From contig DASUSF010000465.1 in NCBI GenBank assembly GCA_036375275.1, forward strand, positions 1 to 14,501: 14,501 nucleotides of DNA, given 5' to 3'. This DNA is from DASUSF01 sp036375275 (GTDB lineage Bacteria > Pseudomonadota > Alphaproteobacteria > Geminicoccales > Geminicoccaceae). The notes beneath the pieces were generated by a model, which was not told where the DNA came from, did no database searches, and saw only the letters and a list, made by a program, of their open reading frames with translations. The stretch's first letter is position 1. Each line of letters opens with the position of its first letter. Both the position numbers and the translations under genes were made by a program. Below are positions 1 to 6,396 of this stretch, in pieces.

Positions 1-2198
1 CCGACCTCGCGCGCACCCAGATCGTCCTCGGCTTCGCCGAGCTGGTCCGGATCGACACCGAGGACGCGCTCCAGGCCTTCGAGCGCGCGATCGTGCTCGA
101 CCAGGCCGACCCGCTGCCGCACCTCGGCCGCGGCCTCGCGCTGATCCGGGACAGCGACCTCGAGGCGGGGCGGCGCGAGCTCGAGATCGCGGTCGGGCTC
201 GACCCCGAGGACGCGGTGATCCGCTCCTACCTCGGCAAGGCGTTCTTCGAGGAGCGCCGGGACGAGCTCGCCGGCGACCAGCTCAGAATCGCGAAGCGGC
301 TCGACCCGAACGACCCGACCCCCTGGTTCTACGACGCCATCCGAAAGCAGCTCCTGAACCGCCCGGTCGAGGCCCTTCGCGATCTCGAGACCGCGATCGA
401 CCTCAACGACAACCGCGCCGTCTACCGCTCCAGCTTCCTCCTCGACGGGGATCTGGCCGCGCGCGGCGCCCGCCTCGGCCGCATCTACGGCGATCTCGGC
501 TTTCAGCAGCTCGCCCTGGTCGAGGGCTGGAAGTCGCTGGCCGAGGATCCGGGCAACTTCTCCGCCCACCGCCTGCTCGCCGACACCTACTCGACGCTTC
601 CCCTGCACCAGATCGCGCAGGACAGCGAGCTCCTGCAGGCGCAGCTGCTCCAGCCGCTGAACCTCGAGCCGGTCCAGCCACGGCTCGCCGCGAACCGGCT
701 GGACCTCCTCGGCGAGACCGGCCTCTCGGGAATCGGCCTTAACGAGTACAGCCGGCTGTTCGTCGCAGACGGCGCCGAGCTCTACGCGGAAGGGATCGTC
801 GGCACCCACGACATCCTGGGCGACAACCTGATCCTCTCGGCGCTGCTCGACCGCTTCTCCCTGAGCCTCGGGCAGTCCCACTTCGAGACCGACGGCTTCC
901 GGGCGAACAACGACCTGAACGAGGACATCTACGACCTCTTCGGCCAGGTCCAGCTCACCCCGGACACCAGCCTGCTCACCGAATACCGCTCGCGCGACGC
1001 CGATTCCGGCGATCTCAGCCTCCGCTTCGACGTCGACAACTTCGGCCGCATGGACCGGTCGGCGACCGAGCAGGACGTCTTCCGGGTCGGCGGGCGCCAC
1101 TCGTTCGCCCCGAACTCGACCCTGATCGCCTCCTACGCATTCAGCGAGGGCGAGTTCACCTTCGACCGGCCGGGCTTCGGTGTCGCGCTCGACAACGAAG
1201 GCCACCTCGTCGAGCTCCGGCACATCATGAACTGGCCCTGGCTCAACCTGACCGGCGGCGCCGGCGTCTTCGACGGCGAGGAGGACGAGGTGGTGAGCGT
1301 CGGCACGTTCCGCTTCGAGGCGCAGCGCGACACCACGCACAACAACGCCTACGGCTATGGCCAGCTCGACGTCTGGCGCGACCTGGTGCTGACGCTCGGG
1401 GTCAGCGTCGACGACTTCGAGGGTGCGACCGCCGACCGGACCCAGGTCAACCCGAAGGCCGGGCTCCTCTGGGAGATCACCTCGACCACCACGCTCCGGG
1501 CCGCGGCCTTCCGGGCGCTCAAGCGGACCCTGATCGCGAGCCAGACGATCGAGCCGACCCAGGTCGCGGGCTTCAACCAGTTCTTCGACGACCCGAACGG
1601 CACGGAGTCCTGGCGCTACGGCCTGGGTGTCGATCAGGAGCTCGGCTCCGAGGCCTTCGTCGGCGCCGAGGTCGGCCGGCGCGACCTCGCCGTGCCCCTG
1701 TTCGCCGGCACCGAGGGCTTCGGCTCGGAATTCGACGTCGACGAGACCACCGCCCGCGGATACGGCTACTGGACGCCCTTCGACTGGCTCGCGCTCAGCC
1801 TCGAGTACCGCTACGAGCGGCGGGAGGACGAGGACGCGGCGACCGGGCCGGGGCTGGAATCGACCACCCACACCGTGCCGCTCGAGGCCCGCTTCTTCCA
1901 TCCGTCCGGCGTGTTCGCGCAGGCCCGCCTGACCTACGTCGACCAGAGCGGCACCTTCGAGAACCTGACGACCCGGGAGCTGGAGTCGGGCAGCGACGAC
2001 TTCATGGTCGCCGATGCGGCGCTCGGCTACCGCTTCCCCGACCGGCGCGGCCTCGTGGCGATCGAGGCCCGGAACCTGTTCGACACGGAGTTCGACTACC
2101 AGGACACCGATTTCGACCGCGGCGATCAGACCACCCTGCCCGAGCGGGCCATTCTTCCCGAGCTGACGGTCCTCGGCCGTCTGGTCGTGCGGTTCTAG
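1..2198 (+). CDS. TPR domain fused to plug-less TonB-receptor-like outer-membrane beta-barrel (5' truncated)
   Basis: The frame is open from the first codon at base 3, so the gene starts outside the window; the GTG near 93 is internal. About 731 residues are visible. Residues 1 to about 200 hold roughly five tetratricopeptide repeats, seen as recurring xxALxxFERAIxLDPxD-type helices. From about residue 235 to the end the sequence is alternating amphipathic strands with many Tyr, Phe and Trp. It ends in a NLFD motif and a terminal LGRLVVRF, both typical of the last strands of TonB-dependent receptor barrels, with a final Phe as expected for BAM-inserted proteins. No plug domain or TonB box is visible. 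Related proteins that I recall carry an N-terminal FecR-type domain before the TPRs; that part would be outside the window. Role unknown: transport or protein-protein scaffolding at the outer membrane is inference. A BcsC/PgaA-like polysaccharide exporter is an alternative, but this barrel looks TonB-type and, at about 490 residues, larger. Confidence 0.85.
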   Translation, partial: DLARTQIVLGFAELVRIDTEDALQAFERAIVLDQADPLPHLGRGLALIRDSDLEAGRRELEIAVGLDPEDAVIRSYLGKAFFEERRDELAGDQLRIAKRLDPNDPTPWFYDAIRKQLLNRPVEALRDLETAIDLNDNRAVYRSSFLLDGDLAARGARLGRIYGDLGFQQLALVEGWKSLAEDPGNFSAHRLLADTYSTLPLHQIAQDSELLQAQLLQPLNLEPVQPRLAANRLDLLGETGLSGIGLNEYSRLFVADGAELYAEGIVGTHDILGDNLILSALLDRFSLSLGQSHFETDGFRANNDLNEDIYDLFGQVQLTPDTSLLTEYRSRDADSGDLSLRFDVDNFGRMDRSATEQDVFRVGGRHSFAPNSTLIASYAFSEGEFTFDRPGFGVALDNEGHLVELRHIMNWPWLNLTGGAGVFDGEEDEVVSVGTFRFEAQRDTTHNNAYGYGQLDVWRDLVLTLGVSVDDFEGATADRTQVNPKAGLLWEITSTTTLRAAAFRALKRTLIASQTIEPTQVAGFNQFFDDPNGTESWRYGLGVDQELGSEAFVGAEVGRRDLAVPLFAGTEGFGSEFDVDETTARGYGYWTPFDWLALSLEYRYERREDEDAATGPGLESTTHTVPLEARFFHPSGVFAQARLTYVDQSGTFENLTTRELESGSDDFMVADAALGYRFPDRRGLVAIEARNLFDTEFDYQDTDFDRGDQTTLPERAILPELTVLGRLVVRF

Positions 2199-2210
2199 CC
2201 GACCGTCCCC

Positions 2211-2234
2211 CCGCCGAAGGGGCCCCCCCGGCGG
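2211..2234 (+). repeat. GC-rich inverted repeat between barrel gene and small secreted protein gene
   Basis: CCGCCG at 2211-2216 can pair with CGGCGG at 2229-2234 around a 12-base G/C-only loop region that starts with AA. It lies 12 bases after the barrel gene stop and before the ribosome binding site of the next gene. No T-run follows, so it is not a classical intrinsic terminator. It could attenuate read-through or protect mRNA ends, or be chance in such GC-rich DNA. Confidence 0.25.
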
Positions 2235-2270
2235 CCGCGGCGGCGGCGCAAGCAAGAGGGAGGCGTTGCC

Positions 2271-2915
2271 ATGAAGACCATGATCACCAGCCTGGTCGCG
2301 GCCCTGATCCTTGGCGGGGCGCTCGAGCTTCGGGCGCAGGCCACGGACGAGACGCGCTTCGACGTGCCGATCGAGAGCGTGAAGATCGGGCCGGACGGCA
2401 ACGTGAGCGGGCTCGTCTTCAGCGATGGCGGCACGCTGGACCAGCCGCAGCTCAAGTCCGAGATGCTCGACCAGCTCAAGATCAACCGGATGCGGCGGCT
2501 GCCCTTCCAGCTCCTGCCGGTGGGCGATTCGAGCGCGCCGCAGATGGCGGTGGTCGCGGATTTCGTGGCCACCCTGCCGCTCGCGATCCCCCTCGGCGCC
2601 GAGGCGACCCTCGGCCTGACGCCCGAAGGCAAGGTCGACCTCACGCGGAGCGGCGCCCTGCTCCCGGGCGCGATCGACGACCTGCTGAGGTGCCCGCCGG
2701 GGACCTGCCCGGTGGGCGGCAACTGCTACCCGTGCCTCGGCCTCGAGCTCGGCGGCGAGCTGCTCAGGTGCCCGGCCGGGACCTGCCCGGTCGGCGGCAA
2801 CTGCTACCCATGCCTCGCCGGGCAGGTCAGCCAGGCCCGGTCCTACACGCTGATCGAGTATCTCGACGAGGCGTCGGGCGAGCCGAGGCTCGGCGTGGTG
2901 GCCGACATGCCCTGA
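2271..2915 (+). CDS. Small secreted protein with two C-terminal Cys-rich repeats, function unknown
   Basis: I do not recognise this 214-residue protein. The start is supported by GGGAGG at 2258-2263, seven bases before the ATG. Residues 1-24 look like a Sec signal peptide: MKTM, a hydrophobic run, then an AQA cleavage motif before Thr25. Residues about 25-135 are acidic to mixed and contain no Cys. Residues 138-156 and 164-182 are two copies of LLRCPxGTCPVGGNCYPCL, differing only at P143 versus A169 in the protein, separated by GLELGGE. Each copy has Cys spaced C-x4-C-x5-C-x2-C (C141, C146, C152, C155; C167, C172, C178, C181). In the periplasm or outside, these eight Cys most likely form disulfides; metal binding is possible. 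The gene follows the TPR-barrel gene by 72 bases on the same strand, so co-transcription and a shared envelope role are likely but inferred. Confidence 0.8.
   Translation: MKTMITSLVAALILGGALELRAQATDETRFDVPIESVKIGPDGNVSGLVFSDGGTLDQPQLKSEMLDQLKINRMRRLPFQLLPVGDSSAPQMAVVADFVATLPLAIPLGAEATLGLTPEGKVDLTRSGALLPGAIDDLLRCPPGTCPVGGNCYPCLGLELGGELLRCPAGTCPVGGNCYPCLAGQVSQARSYTLIEYLDEASGEPRLGVVADMP
2682..2816 (+). repeat. Two-copy 78-base coding repeat encoding Cys-rich unit
   Basis: A 57-base segment at 2682-2738 is repeated at 2760-2816 with a period of 78 bases (26 codons). The encoded units are 18/19 identical, while several codons differ at silent third positions. This pattern indicates an older duplication kept by selection on the protein rather than a recent slippage event or assembly artefact. 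Confidence 0.9.
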
Positions 2916-2971
2916 AGCGCGGCGCGGGCCGGCCCCGGAACCTCGGGGGCGAGGCCGGGTTGTCGATGGAT

Positions 2972-2997
2972 GGCCGGGCCCGGCCGCCGGGCCGGCC
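2972..2997 (+). repeat. Strong GC-only hairpin upstream of ppx
   Basis: Bases 2972-2997 can fold into an 11-bp stem made entirely of G-C pairs, with one bulged G (2978) and a three-base loop (2984-2986). The first 14 bases (2972-2985) are also a perfect palindrome, GGCCGGGCCCGGCC. It sits 56 bases after the Cys-repeat gene stop and about 50 bases before the ppx start. No U-tract follows, so it would be an atypical terminator at best; it may instead separate the two transcription units or shape the ppx leader. Confidence 0.3.
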
Positions 2998-3049
2998 GTG
3001 ACCGCGACGTACAGGAGCCCGGTGCTGGCCGAACGAGGGAGAGAGACCC

Positions 3050-4627
3050 GTGGAAGAACTCCGGCGCCCTCTCGAGCTCGATCCCGACCAGGCGCTGCGC
3101 CGGAACCGCCGGCACGTGGCCGTGGTCGACGTCGGCTCCAACTCGGTCCGGCTGGTGGTCTACGACAGCCTCAGCCGGGCACCGTTTCCGCGCTTCAACG
3201 AGAAATCGCTGTGCGGGCTCGGGGCGGCGCTGGACCGGACCGGGCAGCTCAGCGACGAGGCGGTCTCGGCCACGCTCCGGGCGCTTCGCCGGTACGCCGC
3301 GATCGCCCGCGCCATGGACGTCGAGCGGATCGACGTGATCGCGACCGAGGCGCTCCGGCGGGCGGAGAACAGCGCCACGTTCCTGGCCGCGCTGCGCGAC
3401 GAGACGGGGCTCGAGCCGACGGTGCTCAGCGGCGCCGAGGAGGCGCGCTTCGCGGCGCTCGGCGTGATCGCCGGGTTCTACCGGCCGCGCGGCCTGATCG
3501 GCGACATGGGCGGTGGCAGCGTCGAGGTCGCCGAGGTCGCCGACGACCGGGTCGGCGAGCGCTCGGTGAGCCTCCCGCTCGGCGCGCTGCCGGTCGCAGC
3601 ACTCCTCGCCGAGCACGGCCGGGCCGCCAAGAAGCAGGTCGACCAGATCATCGGCGACCGCCTGCCGCCGCCGCTCACCGCGCCGGTGTTCTACGCCATC
3701 GGCGGCGGCTGGCGCGCCCTCGCCCGGGTCCACATGGCGGAGGCCGACGCGCCGGTGAAGGTCAGCCACGCCTACGAGATCGACGCCACGGAGGCGCGCG
3801 CGTTCGCCAAGAAGGTCGCGCGGATGGCCGAGACCGAGGTCGCGGCGCTGCCCGATGTCCCGAGCCGCCGGATCAAGACCCTCCCGGCGGCCGCGCTGGT
3901 CCTCGACCGGGTGCTGCGCAAGCTCAAGCCCGAGCGGGTCGTCTTCTCCGCGCTCGGGCTCCGCGAGGGCTGGCTGTACGACCAGCTGCCGGAGGACGAC
4001 CGCTACCTCGACCCCCTGGTCGACGGCGCGCAGGCGTTCGGTGTGCCGCGGGCGCGGGTGCCGGATTTCGCGCCAGCGCTGGCCGGTTGGACCGAAGGGC
4101 TGTTCCCCGGCGAGAGCCACGCCGAGAAGCGCCTCAGGGTCGCCGCCTGCGCGCTCTCCGACATCGCCTGGATCGACCATCAGGCGGTGCGCGCGAGCCA
4201 GAGCTTCCATCGCCTGCTGAGCTTCCCGTTCGTCGGGCTCAATCACGCCGAGCGGGTCTTCCTCGCGACCGCGCTGCACGCGCGCTACGACGGCAATCCC
4301 GACGACCCGGCGCTCAGGCCCGCGCTCGACCTCCTGTCCGCGGACCAGCTCCGGCGGGCCAGGATCGTCGGCCGCTCGATGCTGCTCGGCTACCGGTTCT
4401 CGGGCAGCGTGCCGGAGATCCTGGCGCTGGCGCGGCTCAGGATCGAGGCCGACGAGGTGCGTCTGGAGGTCGATCGGACGGCGAACGTTCCGGACAGCGA
4501 CGCGGTCCGGGCGCGCATGAAGCAGCTCGCCAAGGCGATCGGGGTCACGCGCAGCGACGTGGTCGAGGTCGCCCCCCAAGAGGCGGGACCGGACCCGGCA
4601 AGCGGCGATCGAAGGACGGATCGATGA
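3050..4627 (+). CDS. ppx: Ppx/GppA-family phosphatase (exopolyphosphatase)
   Basis: A 525-residue member of the Ppx/GppA family, which releases orthophosphate from polyphosphate ends and/or hydrolyses pppGpp in the cytoplasm. The ASKHA-fold phosphate-binding motifs are present: VAVVDVGSNSVRL at residues 23-35, the conserved EEAR segment carrying the usual catalytic glutamate at 130-133, and GDMGGGSVE at 151-159. IGGGWRALARVHM follows before the C-terminal helical, HD-like region of about 200 residues (FSALGLREGWLYD, then HAERVFLATALHARYDG). Length is close to the roughly 500-515 residues of long-form Ppx proteins. The GTG start is chosen for AGGGAG at 3036-3041, eight bases upstream. It is the first gene of a + strand run ahead of zwf, edd and eda but is separated from zwf by 223 bases. 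No polyphosphate kinase gene is next to it. Exopolyphosphatase versus pppGpp phosphatase cannot be settled from sequence alone. Confidence 0.9.
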   Translation: MEELRRPLELDPDQALRRNRRHVAVVDVGSNSVRLVVYDSLSRAPFPRFNEKSLCGLGAALDRTGQLSDEAVSATLRALRRYAAIARAMDVERIDVIATEALRRAENSATFLAALRDETGLEPTVLSGAEEARFAALGVIAGFYRPRGLIGDMGGGSVEVAEVADDRVGERSVSLPLGALPVAALLAEHGRAAKKQVDQIIGDRLPPPLTAPVFYAIGGGWRALARVHMAEADAPVKVSHAYEIDATEARAFAKKVARMAETEVAALPDVPSRRIKTLPAAALVLDRVLRKLKPERVVFSALGLREGWLYDQLPEDDRYLDPLVDGAQAFGVPRARVPDFAPALAGWTEGLFPGESHAEKRLRVAACALSDIAWIDHQAVRASQSFHRLLSFPFVGLNHAERVFLATALHARYDGNPDDPALRPALDLLSADQLRRARIVGRSMLLGYRFSGSVPEILALARLRIEADEVRLEVDRTANVPDSDAVRARMKQLAKAIGVTRSDVVEVAPQEAGPDPASGDRRTDR

Positions 4628-4725
4628 TCATCGGCACCTAGGCCGGGGTCAGCGAAGCCGCGCTCGCGGTGATGGAGCGGACGAGCGGCACGCGTCTTGC
4701 ACTGTACCCGCGGGCAAGTTGATGC

Positions 4726-4755
4726 TGTCCCGATGGGCCTGCCCGGCCGTATGAT
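4726..4755 (+). promoter_or_regulatory. Possible zwf promoter in the ppx-zwf gap
   Basis: The 223 bases between ppx and zwf contain a TATGAT hexamer at 4750-4755 (five of six matches to the sigma-70 -10 box), about 95 bases before the zwf start. The -35 position at 4726-4731 (TGTCCC, 18-base spacing) is poor. TTGCAC at 4697-4702 and TTGATG at 4719-4724 are -35-like but badly spaced. I see no HexR-type AT-rich palindrome. The gap length itself argues for a separate zwf promoter, but its exact position is weakly supported. Confidence 0.2.
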
Positions 4756-4850
4756 CGCGCCACGGCCGTCCGGATGCGGCCGGCCTGCGCCGCGGGGCCG
4801 TTGCGGGTGCAGGGCGGCGGCGCGCACCGACGGGACAGGGGAGATGGATC

Positions 4851-6326
4851 GTGGGCGCACAGATCATCCGGGTGGATGTGTTCGACCTCGTCGTGTTCGG
4901 CGGCACCGGCGACCTGACCCAGCGGAAGCTGCTGCCCGCGCTCTACTACCGCGACCTCGACGAGCAGTTCCCGCCGGAGAGCCGGATCATCGGCGTGGCG
5001 CGCCGCAACGTCGGGCGGGACGCCTTCGTGGCCATGACCGAGGCGTCGCTCCGCCGGCACGTCGGCGAGCGCTATGTCGACGAGGGGTGCCTCGGCAGGT
5101 TCCTATCGAGGCTAGATTTCGTCGCCCTCGACGCGACCGCACCGGGCGGTTGGGACGAGCTCGCCACCAAGCTCGCGAGCCCGGACCCGGTCCGGGTGTT
5201 CTACCTCGCGACCTCGCCCGACCTGTTCCAGCCGACCTGCGCCCAGCTCGCGGCCCACGGCCTGATCACCGAGCGGACGCGGGTGGTGCTCGAGAAGCCG
5301 ATCGGCCGCGACCTCGCCTCGGCGCGCACCATCAACGACGGCATCGGCGCGCTCCTCGCCGAGAACCAGATCTTCCGGATCGACCACTATCTCGGCAAGG
5401 AGACGGTCCAGAACCTGATGGCGCTCCGCTTCGCCAACTCCCTGTTCGAGCCGCTCTGGAACAGCGCCCACATCGATCACGTCCAGATCACCGTCGCGGA
5501 GACCGTGGGCGTCGAAGGCCGGGGCGACTACTACGACCGCTCGGGCGCGCTTCGCGACATGGTCCAGAACCACCTCCTGCAGCTGCTCTGCCTGGTCGCG
5601 ATGGAGCCGCCGACCCGCTTTGCGCCGGATCAGGTGCGCGACGAGAAGCTCAAGGTGCTGCGGGCGCTCCGGCCGATCACGGGCGACACGGTCGACCGGG
5701 TGACGGTGCGCGGCCAGTACCGGGCCGGCGCGATCGACGGCACCCCGGCGCCCGGCTACCTCCAGGAGGTCAGCGACCAGGCGAGCCAGACCGAGACCTT
5801 CGTCGTGGCCAAGGCGGAGGTCGAGAGCTGGCGCTGGTCGGGCAGCCCGTTCTATCTCCGCACCGGCAAGCGGATGCCGGTGCGCGCCTCCGAGATCATG
5901 ATCCAGTTCCGGTCCATCCCGCACTCGATCTTCGAGGCCGGAACCGGCCGGATCGGCGCCAACCGGCTGCTCGTCCGGCTGCAGCCGGACGAGGGGATGA
6001 AGCTCTTCCTGATGGCCAAGGATCCGGGCCCGGGCGGCATGCGACTACGCGAGGCCCCGCTCAACCTGTCCTTCGCCGAGACCTTCAAGGTCCGCTACCC
6101 CGACGCCTACGAGCGCCTCCTCATGGACGTGATCCGCGGCAACCCCACGCTGTTCATGCGCCGCGACGAGGTCGAGGCGGCGTGGAGCTGGGTCGAGCCG
6201 ATCCTGGCCGGCTGGCAGGCCAGCGGCGATCCGCCGAAGCCCTACCCGGCCGGGACCTTCGGGCCGTCGGCCGCGGTCGCCCTGATCGAGCGGGAGGGCC
6301 GGAACTGGCACGAGGACACCGGCTGA
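4851..6326 (+). CDS. zwf: Glucose-6-phosphate 1-dehydrogenase
   Basis: A 491-residue cytoplasmic enzyme oxidising glucose 6-phosphate to 6-phosphogluconolactone with NADP+ or NAD+, the entry to the Entner-Doudoroff and oxidative pentose phosphate routes. The N-terminal nucleotide-binding loop GGTGDLTQRK is at residues 17-26. The family signature with the substrate-binding lysine is RIDHYLGK, ending at K183, and the catalytic His is H241 in DMVQNHLLQLL; both sit where the well-studied family members have them. Length is typical (about 480-500). The GTG start is chosen for AGGGGAG at 4837-4843, seven bases upstream. Edd follows after a short spacer carrying a duplicated hairpin, and eda after that, so the three form an Entner-Doudoroff operon. 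The lactonase gene pgl, often found between zwf and edd, is not present here. Cofactor preference is not readable by eye. Confidence 0.97.
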   Translation: MGAQIIRVDVFDLVVFGGTGDLTQRKLLPALYYRDLDEQFPPESRIIGVARRNVGRDAFVAMTEASLRRHVGERYVDEGCLGRFLSRLDFVALDATAPGGWDELATKLASPDPVRVFYLATSPDLFQPTCAQLAAHGLITERTRVVLEKPIGRDLASARTINDGIGALLAENQIFRIDHYLGKETVQNLMALRFANSLFEPLWNSAHIDHVQITVAETVGVEGRGDYYDRSGALRDMVQNHLLQLLCLVAMEPPTRFAPDQVRDEKLKVLRALRPITGDTVDRVTVRGQYRAGAIDGTPAPGYLQEVSDQASQTETFVVAKAEVESWRWSGSPFYLRTGKRMPVRASEIMIQFRSIPHSIFEAGTGRIGANRLLVRLQPDEGMKLFLMAKDPGPGGMRLREAPLNLSFAETFKVRYPDAYERLLMDVIRGNPTLFMRRDEVEAAWSWVEPILAGWQASGDPPKPYPAGTFGPSAAVALIEREGRNWHEDTG

Positions 6327-6376
6327 CGGCGCGGCAGCGCCGGACGGAGATCGTGACGGCGCGGCAGCGCCGGACG
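6324..6376 (+). repeat. 30-bp tandem duplication with twin hairpins in the zwf-edd junction
   Basis: A 23-base segment starting with the zwf TGA stop (6324-6346) recurs exactly at 6354-6376, a period of 30 bases. Each copy contains CGGCGCGGCAGCGCCG, a perfect 6-bp stem with a GGCA loop (6327-6342 and 6357-6372). The duplication also gives a second in-frame TGA at 6354-6356. The twin stem-loops fill most of the space between the zwf stop and the edd ribosome binding site. They could stabilise or attenuate the transcript and so set the zwf:edd ratio; that function is inferred. Confidence 0.9.
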
Positions 6377-6396
6377 AGAGAATGAGGTGTGGAGCC

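Noticed and set aside
1..2198. BcsC/PgaA-type polysaccharide exporter as the identity of the TPR-barrel protein
   Set aside because: TPR plus barrel fits in outline, but the barrel end (NLFD, terminal Phe) and size resemble TonB receptors. The polysaccharide operon is far away on the other strand. Kept only as an alternative.
2843..4579. 578-codon open frame on the - strand opposite ppx
   Set aside because: Antisense shadow of ppx with biased composition and no recognisable domain.
2998..4641. 547-codon + strand frame overlapping ppx
   Set aside because: Out-of-frame shadow, almost entirely Arg/Gly/Ala/Pro; the ppx frame has clear motifs.
4697..6385. 562-codon + strand frame overlapping zwf
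   Set aside because: Out-of-frame Arg/Pro/Gly-rich shadow of zwf; useful only in that its end shows the 30-bp repeat as a repeated TARQRRT peptide.
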